NCBI GenBank assembly: GCA_045546615.1
Contig: JAZQDD010000038.1
Location: 1-64,000, forward strand
Direction: 5' to 3'
Length of the DNA stretch: 64,000 nt
Origin: CAG-390 sp045546615
GTDB lineage: Bacteria > Bacillota > Clostridia > Oscillospirales > CAG-272
Shown here: piece by piece, positions 41,883 through 50,073 of the stretch
How positions within the stretch are numbered: the first letter of the stretch is position 1
Layout: each line of letters opens with the position of its first letter
Program-made: the position numbers and the translations under genes
Notes under the pieces: generated by a model
Told to the model about the DNA's origin: nothing
Seen by the model: only the letters and a program-made list of their open reading frames with translations
The model's database searches: none

Positions 41883-42509
41883 TTATTTGGAGGGAAATGA
41901 GAGCTTTGTTCCCGTCTTTTTGACTATCGCTCGGCTTGCACTCAATTCGCAAAGGCGCGCAAAAAGCGGCTCGGCATCCTGCTCTGCCACCTCTATATAG
42001 AGCTTAACGTCAGCGGAAAACTCACTTGACGTAACGTTCGCCCCCGTTCTTTTAAGCTCGTAAGCTATTTTTTGATGGTCGTTATAGGTACAACTCACCT
42101 CGGCTGTGACAAACGGCTCAAGCGTGACAATACCCGCCGCATCAACCGCCATTTTCGCGGCGGCGGAATACGCCCTGACAAGTCCGCCCGTACCAAGCAG
42201 AATGCCGCCGAAATATCTCGTAACTACTACGACAACACCGTCGAGCTTATTTTTTACAAGCACCTCAAGCACGGGCATTCCCGCGCTTCCCTGCGGCTCG
42301 CCATCATCGGAATATCGTTTTTGTGTGCCGCCGTTCAAGACGTAAGCAAAGACGTTATGACGCGCGTCGGCGTGCTTTTTCTTTATTTTTTTAACGAATT
42401 CCGTAGCCTCCTCCTCGTTTGCAACGGGGGCGGCGTAGCCGATAAACTCGGAGCGTTTTTCAACGAGGCTCGCGCTCGCCTCGCGCATGATGGTGATAAC
42501 GCTGTCCAT
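41883..42509 (-). CDS. YigZ / IMPACT family protein
   Basis: This 208-residue protein has the N-terminal UPF0029/IMPACT domain (KKHADARHNVFAYV, then YSDDGEPQGSAGMPVLEVL) and a C-terminal DUF1949 ferredoxin-like domain (about 135-200). The role is uncertain; the eukaryotic relative IMPACT regulates translation. The ATG at 42509 overlaps the hflX stop (TAATG) with GGAGGAG upstream, so the two genes are coupled. Confidence 0.88.
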   Translation of the reverse strand: MDSVITIMREASASLVEKRSEFIGYAAPVANEEEATEFVKKIKKKHADARHNVFAYVLNGGTQKRYSDDGEPQGSAGMPVLEVLVKNKLDGVVVVVTRYFGGILLGTGGLVRAYSAAAKMAVDAAGIVTLEPFVTAEVSCTYNDHQKIAYELKRTGANVTSSEFSADVKLYIEVAEQDAEPLFARLCELSASRAIVKKTGTKLSFPSK

Positions 42510-43831
42510 TACCACTCCTCCTTTTTGGGAAGGGGTGGGTTGGAGCCGTCCTGAGCCTCAAATCGCGCCATCACTCCGCGGACACGCGCGTCAACGGTAG
42601 CGTAGACCGTGATAAACTCCGCGCCGTAATCCACCTCGTCCACCGCCGCAAGGCTGTAGAGGGTATTCACAGCACCTGCATCGGAATTGGGGATGAGGTA
42701 TTTTATTTTCTTTTTTCCTGCTCTGACAAGCTCCTCGAGCGCTTGACTCAATTCGTCTATTCCCTGACCTGTAAGCGCAGAAATGCACACGCTACGCCGC
42801 GTTTCGCCATGCTCGGTAGTAGGGGCGGGTACGTTGCTCGCCTCTCTGTCGCATTTATTGTAAACGATGATCGAGGGCTTGTCACCCGCTCCAAGCTCGG
42901 CAAGAAGATTTTCCGTAACCTCAAGCTGTGCGGGGTATTCGGGGTCGGAGGCATCTACGATTATCATCAAAATATCGGAACATACAGCCTCGTCAAGCGT
43001 TGAACTAAACGCCTTTATAAGATGGTGCGGCAGTCTGCGTATAAAGCCTACCGTGTCAGTGAGTAGCACGTCATCTCCGCTCGGCAAAGAGAATTTGCGC
43101 GTGGTGGGGTCAAGCGTCGCAAAGAGCTTATCCTCGGCAAGAATGCCCGCATCGGTAAGTCTGTTGAGCAACGTGGATTTACCTGCGTTCGTATAACCAA
43201 CGATGGCTATTTTCTGAATACCGCTCCTGTCGCGTGCGGCACGCTTGGTCTTGCGCTGAACGGCAAGCTCCGAAAGCTCCGCCTCAAGCGCCGTTACTCT
43301 GCGCTTGATATGACGGCGGTCAGACTCCAGCTTTGACTCACCTGGGCCGCGTGTTCCGATACCGCCTCCAAGTCGGGAGAGCTGTGTTCCCTTACCGATA
43401 AGGCGCGGCGCGGTGTATTTGAGCTGTGCAAGCTCGACCTGCAGCTTTCCTTCCGCAGTAGTTGCGTGAAGGGCGAATATATCAAGTATCAGCATAGAGC
43501 GGTCTATGACGCGTACGCCGTCAAGCTCGTCCTCGATATTTCTTATCTGCGAGGGAGTCAGCTCACAATCAAAAACGGCGAGGTCGATATCGTTATTTTC
43601 GCAAAGTTCCGAAAGCTCAATGAGCTTTCCGGAGCCGATATAGGTACGAACGTCGGGCGTTTGGCGCGATTGCACCATAGTTGCGACAACCTCTCCGCCC
43701 GCCGTGTCGAGCAAGCGGCGAAGCTCCCGGAGCGATATCTCGCACTCTCCGTCGCGCATATCGCCCGCATCAACACCTACGAGAACGGCTCTTCCTGTTT
43801 CTATTTTACTTTTTATCTCATTTGTTGGCAT
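42509..43831 (-). CDS. hflX: GTPase HflX
   Basis: This 440-residue ribosome-associated GTPase splits stalled or hibernating ribosomes under stress. The N-terminal HflX domain (VATMVQSRQTPDVRTYIGSG) and a coiled linker (RLGGGIGTRGPGESKLESDR) precede the G domain: G1 VGYTNAGKST, G3 DTVGF and G4 NKCD. The ATG at 43831 has an AAGGAAG site. It follows rpmE. Confidence 0.94.
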   Translation of the reverse strand: MPTNEIKSKIETGRAVLVGVDAGDMRDGECEISLRELRRLLDTAGGEVVATMVQSRQTPDVRTYIGSGKLIELSELCENNDIDLAVFDCELTPSQIRNIEDELDGVRVIDRSMLILDIFALHATTAEGKLQVELAQLKYTAPRLIGKGTQLSRLGGGIGTRGPGESKLESDRRHIKRRVTALEAELSELAVQRKTKRAARDRSGIQKIAIVGYTNAGKSTLLNRLTDAGILAEDKLFATLDPTTRKFSLPSGDDVLLTDTVGFIRRLPHHLIKAFSSTLDEAVCSDILMIIVDASDPEYPAQLEVTENLLAELGAGDKPSIIVYNKCDREASNVPAPTTEHGETRRSVCISALTGQGIDELSQALEELVRAGKKKIKYLIPNSDAGAVNTLYSLAAVDEVDYGAEFITVYATVDARVRGVMARFEAQDGSNPPLPKKEEW

Positions 43832-43866
43832 AAGCGCACTTCCTTTTTTTGCTAAAATTGAAACAA

Positions 43867-43897
43867 GGGCAAGCAACGCGTTGCGCGCAGCTTGCCC
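43867..43897 (-). terminator. Hairpin after rpmE
   Basis: GGGCAAGC and GCTTGCCC pair around a GC-rich internal region. Leftward it is followed by TTGTTTC. It is probably a partial terminator between rpmE and hflX. Confidence 0.55.
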
Positions 43898-43912
43898 GAT
43901 GCTCCGAAAAGC

Positions 43913-44131
43913 TTATTTGTTCTTAGCCTCAAGTCTCTTCTTGAACTTGTCAACGCGTCCGCCGGCATCAACGAATTTCTGCTTACCGGTGAAGAACGGA
44001 TGGCACTTGGAACAAATTTCAACTCTGATCTCGCTTCCGCCCTTGGGGTTGGTGGAACGGGTGGTTACAGTCTCGCCGCAAGCGCAACGAATGATTACTT
44101 CTTCATACTTGGGATGGATACCCTGCTTCAT
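43913..44131 (-). CDS. rpmE: 50S ribosomal protein L31 (zinc-containing)
   Basis: This 72-residue L31 starts MKQGIHPKYEE at 44131 behind AGAGAGG. The zinc ligands are CAC and CSKC, so this is the zinc-type (C+) L31. HPFFTGKQKFVDAGGRVDKF is the conserved core. Confidence 0.95.
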   Translation of the reverse strand: MKQGIHPKYEEVIIRCACGETVTTRSTNPKGGSEIRVEICSKCHPFFTGKQKFVDAGGRVDKFKKRLEAKNK

Positions 44132-44162
44132 TTCAATTACCTCTCTTTTAGCGGTGTATATT

Positions 44163-44226
44163 GACGGATTTTGCCGTCGATGCCGCAATTACAAGAGATT
44201 ATACCATATTTATTTAAATATTGCAA
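44163..44226 (-). promoter_or_regulatory. Promoter and possible leader hairpin of rpmE
   Basis: On the minus strand, TTGCAA (44226-44221) and TATAAT (44203-44198) are separated by 17 bases. The roughly 60-base leader contains GACGG-CAAAAT-CCGTC (44178-44163), a candidate L31 autoregulatory hairpin. The promoter is firm; the leader function is a guess. Confidence 0.5.
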
Positions 44227-44280
44227 TACTTTTTTAGCAATTTCTTTATTATTTTACCCGTTTTTTTGAAATTCACCACA

Positions 44281-44315
44281 AAATAAAGGGTGTACCATTA
44301 GTACACCCTTTATTT
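44281..44315 (-). terminator. Terminator after rplS
   Basis: AAATAAAGGGTGTAC and GTACACCCTTTATTT form a perfect 15-bp stem around CATTA. Confidence 0.88.
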
Positions 44316-44332
44316 CCTTCTCACAGTCGGAA

Positions 44333-44674
44333 TTAGATCTTCTCTTTAACCTTGGAAGCCTTACCGACTCTATCGCGAAGATAGTAGAGCTTAGCGCGTC
44401 TGACAACACCCGAACGGGTAATATCAACAGCTACTACGTTGGGAGAGTGGATGGGGAAGGTCTTCTCCACGCCTACGCCGTAAGAAACGCGTCTTACGGT
44501 AAAGGTCTCGGAAATGCCGCCGCCGTGCTTAGCGATAACGGTACCCTCGAACATCTGAATTCTCTCACGCGTGCCTTCCTTGATACGATTGTGAATGCGC
44601 ACGGTGTCACCTACGTTTACGGTAGGAAGCTCCTTCTTGAGCTGCTCATTGGTCATAGCTGCAATGTAATCCAT
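44333..44674 (-). CDS. rplS: 50S ribosomal protein L19
   Basis: This 113-residue L19 starts MDYIAAMTNEQ at 44674 behind AGGAGGGG. The core FEGTVIAKHGGGISETFTVR and the end RRAKLYYLRDRVGK are typical. It is monocistronic with its own promoter, leader and terminator. Confidence 0.95.
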   Translation of the reverse strand: MDYIAAMTNEQLKKELPTVNVGDTVRIHNRIKEGTRERIQMFEGTVIAKHGGGISETFTVRRVSYGVGVEKTFPIHSPNVVAVDITRSGVVRRAKLYYLRDRVGKASKVKEKI

Positions 44675-44792
44675 TGTTAGCCCCTCCTTTTTGATTTTAA
44701 GGATAATGAGGACATTCATGCAGAGCCCGCAGCGGACTGTCCCCGTATGAAACATACCAAAGTATTATATCACGACTTTATCGCAAAATCAA
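44675..44792 (-). promoter_or_regulatory. rplS promoter and structured leader (L19-leader candidate)
   Basis: On the minus strand, TTGATT (44792-44787) and TATAAT (44769-44764) are separated by 17 bases. The roughly 85-base leader holds a hairpin GTCCG-CTG-CGGGC enclosed by GGGGACA / TGTCCTC (about 44706-44747). An L19 autoregulatory leader is known in Bacillota; assignment here needs a covariance-model test. Confidence 0.5.
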
Positions 44793-44826
44793 TACTTTTT
44801 TCAAAAAAATTCTATTTTTATGAAAA

Positions 44827-45741
44827 TTATTTTATTTCCTCGATATCATACGGCGTTGCCTGATATACGAAATAATTCAGCCAGTTGGTATAAAGGAGAT
44901 TTGCACAGCTCCTCCAACGCACGATGGGGTCTTTTTCGGGGTCATCGTCGGGGAAATAGTTCTTTGGCAACTGACCTACACCGTTGGCGGTATCTCTGAT
45001 GAATTCCTTTTTCAGCGTGTCGCCGTCATACTCGGGGTGTCCCGTTACGAATATCTGTCTGCCGCGGTCGGTGGCACAGACGTAAACGCCCGCTTCCTTG
45101 GAGCTTGCAAGTATTTTTATATCGGGGCAAGCCTCAACGTCCTCGCGCAAAATGGTGGTATAACGCGAATGTGGAGCCCAGAAGTTATCATCAAAGCCTC
45201 TGAAAAGAATGGAAGTCTTATGGTCGACGGTATGCTCAAAAACTCCGAGCATTTTTTTGTCAAGCGGATATTTTTTGATACCGTGGTGATAATACAGCCC
45301 CGCTTGCGCTCCCCAGCAGATGTGGAAGGTGCTTGTAACGTGGGTCTTGCTCCACTCCATTATCTCGCAAAGCTCATCCCAATACTCCACCTTTTCAAAA
45401 TCAAGATGCTCCACAGGTGCTCCCGTAATTATCATTCCGTCGAAGCGGCGGTGCTTTATCTCATCAAAGGTGCGGTAAAACGCGAGCATGTGCTCCGCGG
45501 GGGTGTGGGTTGGCTTATGTGTGGCAGTTTGAAGCAGTTCAAGCTCGACCTGAAGCGGCGTATTTCCGATAAGACGGGCTATCTGCGTTTCGGTAACTAT
45601 CTTCTGCGGCATCAAATTGAGCATGAGTATGTGCAAGGGACGGATATCCTGCGTAATGGCGCGGGTTTCGGTCATTACGAAGATATTCTCGTCAAGCAAT
45701 GTCTGCGTTGCCGGAAGAAGATTGGGAATTTTTATAGGCAT
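44827..45741 (-). CDS. metA: Homoserine O-acetyltransferase, MetA type
   Basis: This 304-residue MetA-family enzyme activates homoserine for methionine synthesis. The nucleophile is Cys142 in HICWGAQAG, with His in VTGHPEYD. Residue 111 is Glu (GAPVE), the residue that favours acetyl-CoA over succinyl-CoA in characterised Bacillus enzymes, so the product is probably O-acetylhomoserine. This agrees with the O-acetylhomoserine sulfhydrylase encoded 13 bases upstream in the same operon. The start has GGAGG. Confidence 0.93.
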   Translation of the reverse strand: MPIKIPNLLPATQTLLDENIFVMTETRAITQDIRPLHILMLNLMPQKIVTETQIARLIGNTPLQVELELLQTATHKPTHTPAEHMLAFYRTFDEIKHRRFDGMIITGAPVEHLDFEKVEYWDELCEIMEWSKTHVTSTFHICWGAQAGLYYHHGIKKYPLDKKMLGVFEHTVDHKTSILFRGFDDNFWAPHSRYTTILREDVEACPDIKILASSKEAGVYVCATDRGRQIFVTGHPEYDGDTLKKEFIRDTANGVGQLPKNYFPDDDPEKDPIVRWRSCANLLYTNWLNYFVYQATPYDIEEIK

Positions 45742-45754
45742 AATGCCTCCGTTC

Positions 45755-47032
45755 TCAGGCGTTTTCCAAAGCCTGCTTTATATCATCAATTATATCTTGT
45801 ACGTTCTCTATACCAACGGACAGGCGGACAAGTCCGGGGGAAATGCCTGCGGCGGCAAGCTGGTCATCGGTAAGCTGGCGGTGCGTAGTGCCTGCGGGGT
45901 TAAGCACGCTCGTGCGCGCGTCCGCAACGTGAACCACAACAGCGGCAAGCTTTAGCGAATCCATAAAGCGGATAGCCGCCTCCTTGCCTCCCTTGATTAC
46001 AAAGGAAACTACACCCGACGTACCGCGGGGCAGATACTTCTTTGCAAGAGCGTGGCGCGGGTCTGTCTCAAGGCCGGGGTAGCTTACGCTCTCTACCTTA
46101 TCGGAGCTTTGCAAGAACTCGGCAACCGTCATTGCGTTTTCACAATGTCTTTGTACGCGCAGATGAAGCGTTTCAAGACCGAGGTTCAAAATAAACGCGC
46201 TCATGGGAGTAAGCGGAACACCAAAATCGCGTATAAGCTGAACTCTTGCCTTGGTATAGTAAGCGTGAGCGTTTCCGAAATGGCTGATGTATGCTACGCC
46301 GTGGTAGGACTCGTCAGGCTCGGTAAGCTCGGGGTATTTTCCGTTTGTCCAATCAAATCTACCGCCGTCGACGATACAGCCGCCTATAACGGTAGCATGA
46401 CCGTCCATATACTTGGTAGTGGAGTGGATAACTATATCCGCGCCAAACTCAAAGGGGCGGCAGTTAACGGGCGTGGGGAAGGTGTTGTCTATCATGAGCG
46501 GAACACCGTGGCGATGAGCGACAGCCGCGTATCTTTCGATGTCGAACACGTCAAGTCCGGGGTTTGCAAGCGTTTCACCGAAGAGAAGTCTTGTTCTGTC
46601 GTCGAACAGCGCCTCTACCTCGTCATCAGACATATCGTTTGTAAAGAATCTCGTTTCGATACCGAGTCTTTTCAGCGTAACGGAAAAGAGGTTGACAGTT
46701 CCGCCGTAAACGGACGCGCTGGCAACTATATTGTCACCCGACGAGGATATATTAAGTATAGCCACAAGTATTGCCGCCATTCCCGATGCGCAAAGAACGG
46801 CACCCGTGCCGCCTTCAAGATCGGCTATCTTTTTCTCAACCTCCTCAAGAGTGGGGTTGGAAATTCTTGAATACATATGTCCAGGTGCTTTGAGGTCAAA
46901 AAGATCGCCCATTTCTGCGGCACTGTCGTACTTATAGGTAGTGCTCTGATATATGGGCAGGACTCTCGGCTCGCCGTTTTTAGGCTGATAGCCTGACTGT
47001 ATACATTTTGTTTCTATCTTGTATTCGGACAT
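45755..47032 (-). CDS. O-acetylhomoserine sulfhydrylase (MetY-type)
   Basis: This 425-residue pyridoxal-phosphate enzyme of the Cys/Met metabolism class makes homocysteine from O-acetylhomoserine and sulfide. Motifs are the N-terminal YQSTTYKYDSA, ASGMAAI, the PLP-lysine site HSTTKYMDGHATVIGG, and the C-terminal RLSVGIENVQDII. It forms a two-gene operon with metA. The leader is only about 30 bases, so a SAM riboswitch is not present. Confidence 0.93.
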   Translation of the reverse strand: MSEYKIETKCIQSGYQPKNGEPRVLPIYQSTTYKYDSAAEMGDLFDLKAPGHMYSRISNPTLEEVEKKIADLEGGTGAVLCASGMAAILVAILNISSSGDNIVASASVYGGTVNLFSVTLKRLGIETRFFTNDMSDDEVEALFDDRTRLLFGETLANPGLDVFDIERYAAVAHRHGVPLMIDNTFPTPVNCRPFEFGADIVIHSTTKYMDGHATVIGGCIVDGGRFDWTNGKYPELTEPDESYHGVAYISHFGNAHAYYTKARVQLIRDFGVPLTPMSAFILNLGLETLHLRVQRHCENAMTVAEFLQSSDKVESVSYPGLETDPRHALAKKYLPRGTSGVVSFVIKGGKEAAIRFMDSLKLAAVVVHVADARTSVLNPAGTTHRQLTDDQLAAAGISPGLVRLSVGIENVQDIIDDIKQALENA

Positions 47033-47064
47033 ATTAACGCCTCCTTGGCTGTTGATAATATAAA

Positions 47065-47093
47065 ATTATATCATATTTAGCGTAGTTATGCAA
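47065..47093 (-). promoter_or_regulatory. Sigma-A promoter of the methionine operon
   Basis: On the minus strand, TTGCAT (47093-47088) and TATAAT (47070-47065) are separated by 17 bases. Confidence 0.75.
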
Positions 47094-47113
47094 TAGAAAA
47101 AGTCGAAATTTTA

Positions 47114-47142
47114 TTGAACTACGCACTAATATTTGATATAAT
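47114..47142 (+). promoter_or_regulatory. Sigma-A promoter of the hydrolase gene
   Basis: TTGAAC at 47114-47119 and TATAAT at 47137-47142 are separated by 17 bases. It is back-to-back with the methionine operon promoter. Confidence 0.75.
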
Positions 47143-47178
47143 GTATATACAAATATTATTTTGAGGAAATTTGGGAAA

Positions 47179-47910
47179 ATGAGAATTATCGAGTACGGAG
47201 AGCCTACGGCACCGATCCTTTTGCTCATACACGGCTTTCAAAGTCCCTTTTGCGTATGGGATAAATACATAGAGCACTACGCACAGCGCTTTCACCTTGT
47301 TGTACCGATACTTGACGGGCATGACCCCGACTGCCCCTCTGATTTTATTTCGTTTGAAAAATGCGCCGCTGAAATAGAGGAATTTTTGGGCGGACGCGAG
47401 GTATACGCAGTATATGCAATGAGCATGGGCGGTGTGCTTGCCGCTACTCTGCTCAAAAGAGGAAGGGTGAAATTCAAAAAAGCCGTCCTTGAAAGTTCTC
47501 CTCTGCTTTCCTACAATCCCATCGTAGCCGCATATATCACGCGCTTTTATCTTTCTGTAACGCAAAAGACGAAGGAACGCGACGAAAAGACCTTAAAAAA
47601 CGCCGCACGGCTTGTCCGCGAGGAGCAGTTTGACGATTTCATCCGCGTGCTTGATAATATGTCCGACACGACGATAAGAAACTGCATAAGCGGAATAAAG
47701 GAGTTCAAGCTCCCTACTGACCTTGATTTGTCCGCCACGGAGCTTACGTACATCTACGGCGGAAAGGAAGTCTTTTTTGGAAAAATTGCAAAATTCATAA
47801 AAAAGCACTATCCGCACGCGAGCATTATAAAAATTGATGGCAAGGGACATTGCGAGGATGCACTCCTCTGCCCCGAGGTCAGAATTGGTGAGCTTGATAA
47901 TATATTGTAA
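47179..47910 (+). CDS. Alpha/beta hydrolase fold protein
   Basis: This is a 243-residue protein starting at ATG 47179; an upstream TTG at 47161 is less likely. It shows the oxyanion motif LLIHGFQSP, the nucleophile elbow AMSMGG with Ser, and the catalytic His in GKGHCED. The substrate is unknown. Its own promoter and terminator make it a single-gene unit divergent from the methionine operon. Confidence 0.8.
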   Translation: MRIIEYGEPTAPILLLIHGFQSPFCVWDKYIEHYAQRFHLVVPILDGHDPDCPSDFISFEKCAAEIEEFLGGREVYAVYAMSMGGVLAATLLKRGRVKFKKAVLESSPLLSYNPIVAAYITRFYLSVTQKTKERDEKTLKNAARLVREEQFDDFIRVLDNMSDTTIRNCISGIKEFKLPTDLDLSATELTYIYGGKEVFFGKIAKFIKKHYPHASIIKIDGKGHCEDALLCPEVRIGELDNIL

Positions 47911-47938
47911 AAAAGTGGCTGAAATTCAGCCACTTTTT
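47909..47938. terminator. Bidirectional terminator
   Basis: AAAAAGTGGCTGAA and TTCAGCCACTTTTT form a perfect stem. It separates the convergent hydrolase and prmA genes. Confidence 0.9.
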
Positions 47939-47939
47939 C

Positions 47940-48863
47940 TTATGCTAATTTTTTGACCGCGAGAGCGCACCAGCCGTTCTCCTCAAGCGTTTCCGCTATA
48001 TAGAGTCCGTTTGCCTCAAGCGCGTCAACGACCTCTGCGGCACGCTCGGAAATGATTCCCGATGCAAGCAGAGTGGAATGCGCGCCCATAAACGCGCCGA
48101 TGTCGGGCGCCATACGGATTATGATATCCGCAACTATGTTCGCACAGATAATGTCGTACTCACCCGCCTTTACGCCGCGCAGAAGATCGGACGTGCCGCA
48201 CTCCACCTCACAGCCGTTTTCAGCGGCGTTCTCGGCGGCGACCTCCACGGCTATGGGGTCGATATCGTACGCGCGGCAAACGCCAGCGCCAAGCTTTTTA
48301 CCGCAGATGGCAAGTATGCCGCTTCCACAGCCCACGTCAAGCAAGGTGCAACCGTCGCTCACGCGGTTTTCAAGCATTCCTATGACGAGCTTTGTTGTCT
48401 CGTGCGAACCCGTGCCAAACGCCATACCGGGGTCCATTCTGACCACAAGCTCATGCTCCTCCGGCTCGTATTCCTCCCACTTCGGAACTATAACTATGCG
48501 GTTGCCGATATGAAGCGGCTTGTAATACTGCTTCCATGTGTTCGCCCAATCGGATTCGTTGACTCCGACCACCGCAACGTCTGCTTCAAGCGATTCCTCG
48601 GCAAGTCTGCCCTTTATAAAACCAAGAGTTTCAGCGGGATCGGTGTTTTCGGGCAAGAATACCGAGACCGATGCCACGGTCTTATCGGCGTTGAGTATCG
48701 CCTCGTCAATGAGGTCACCGTATACACTCTTGAGGTCGATGTCGCTGAAATCCTCTATCATCAGGTTCACGTCAACTGCGCTCATTATAGCTATGAGCTT
48801 ATCAAGCATCGGTAGTTTTACCGTGACCTTTATCTGTGTCCATTCGGAATAGGTGTAGTCCAT
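47940..48863 (-). CDS. prmA: Ribosomal protein L11 methyltransferase
   Basis: This 307-residue SAM methyltransferase modifies L11. Motifs are MDPGMAFGTGSHETT near residue 143, LLDVGCGSGILAI and ICANIVADII, all PrmA hallmarks. It lies 15 bases downstream of dnaJ, the usual order in Clostridia and Bacilli. Confidence 0.94.
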   Translation of the reverse strand: MDYTYSEWTQIKVTVKLPMLDKLIAIMSAVDVNLMIEDFSDIDLKSVYGDLIDEAILNADKTVASVSVFLPENTDPAETLGFIKGRLAEESLEADVAVVGVNESDWANTWKQYYKPLHIGNRIVIVPKWEEYEPEEHELVVRMDPGMAFGTGSHETTKLVIGMLENRVSDGCTLLDVGCGSGILAICGKKLGAGVCRAYDIDPIAVEVAAENAAENGCEVECGTSDLLRGVKAGEYDIICANIVADIIIRMAPDIGAFMGAHSTLLASGIISERAAEVVDALEANGLYIAETLEENGWCALAVKKLA

Positions 48864-48878
48864 TTTACGGCCTGCCTT

Positions 48879-50006
48879 TTACTTAAAGATGCGCTTGAGG
48901 AAGCTCTCGCGCTTGGTGTAATTCGATTCACCCGATGCCTCGGCAAACTGACGCATAAGCTCCGCTTGCTTTGAAGAAAGTCCGCGCGGAATCTCCACGT
49001 TCACGGTGAATATGAGGTCACCGCGCCTGTTTTGATTGTTTACATAGTACGCCCCCTCCTGACGCATGGTAAAGGACGTACCCGTCTGCGTTCCTTCGGG
49101 TATCTTATATTTTTTAGTTCCTTCAAGCGTGGGGATGTCTATCTCCGCGCCGAGAGTTGCCTCCGCTATCGTTATCGGAACGTCGCAGTAAATGTGCGCT
49201 CCCTCGCGGCGGAAGATGGGGTGACGGCGCACGCGCACCTCGATAATGAGGTCGCCCGCAGGTCCGCCGTTTGCACCGTCGTCGCCTTGTCCGCGCAGGG
49301 CAATACGCTCACCGTTGCCAATGCCCGCAGGGATATTGACACTGAGCTTTTTGTGTTGTTTTGTAAAACCGCTTCCGCGGCATTCGGAGCAGGGGTCTTT
49401 TATGATCTTTCCCTTTCCGCGGCAAGCCTCGCAGGTGACGGTCGATTGGAACTGCATACCGCCAAGGCGCTGTACAACGCGGCGCTGACCGCTTCCGCCA
49501 CAGGTGGAGCAGGTCTCTGTCTTTCCGTCCTTTGAACCCGTACCGTTACATGAGCCGCATCTTGCCGTGCGATTGAAGCTGACATCAGCCTTCGTTCCGA
49601 AGGCGGCATCCTTAAAATCAATTGTAACAGCGACGCCTATATCGTCACCGCGGCGCGGAGCGTCTCTGCGAGACGAGCCGCCGCCAAAGCCTCCAAAGCC
49701 CCCGCCAAAGAAGGAGCTGAAAATATCTCCGAAATCGCCAAAGCCCGAAAAACCCTCTCCTCCTGTGCCCATACTTCCGTCAAAAGCGGCGTGGCCGTAG
49801 TTATCGTAGGCGGAGCGTTTTTCGGAATCGGAGAGGACAGCGTACGCCTCGTTGACTTCCTTGAACTTTGCCTCTGCCTCCTTGTTGTCGGGGTTCATAT
49901 CCGGGTGATACTTTTTGGCGAGCTTTCGGTATGCCTTTTTTATACTATCGTCATCGGCGCCGCGCTCAACGCCCAGCACCTCGTAATAATCTCTTTTATC
50001 AGCCAT
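48879..50006 (-). CDS. dnaJ: Chaperone DnaJ
   Basis: This 375-residue Hsp40 has the J domain with HPD (residues 5-70, KKYHPDMNPDN), a Gly/Phe-rich linker, four CxxCxGxG zinc repeats (CGSCNGTG, CSTCGGSG, CEACRGKG, CSECRGSG) and the C-terminal substrate-binding domain. It delivers clients to DnaK. It is part of hrcA-grpE-dnaK-dnaJ. Confidence 0.97.
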   Translation of the reverse strand: MADKRDYYEVLGVERGADDDSIKKAYRKLAKKYHPDMNPDNKEAEAKFKEVNEAYAVLSDSEKRSAYDNYGHAAFDGSMGTGGEGFSGFGDFGDIFSSFFGGGFGGFGGGSSRRDAPRRGDDIGVAVTIDFKDAAFGTKADVSFNRTARCGSCNGTGSKDGKTETCSTCGGSGQRRVVQRLGGMQFQSTVTCEACRGKGKIIKDPCSECRGSGFTKQHKKLSVNIPAGIGNGERIALRGQGDDGANGGPAGDLIIEVRVRRHPIFRREGAHIYCDVPITIAEATLGAEIDIPTLEGTKKYKIPEGTQTGTSFTMRQEGAYYVNNQNRRGDLIFTVNVEIPRGLSSKQAELMRQFAEASGESNYTKRESFLKRIFK

Positions 50007-50073
50007 AGTAACTGCCTTTCATAAAACGCCTTAAACGGAATGGGCGAAAAATACGCCCATTCCGTTAGCATTT

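Noticed and set aside
47033..47064. SAM riboswitch or T-box before the methionine operon
   Set aside because: The predicted leader is only about 30 bases, too short for either element.
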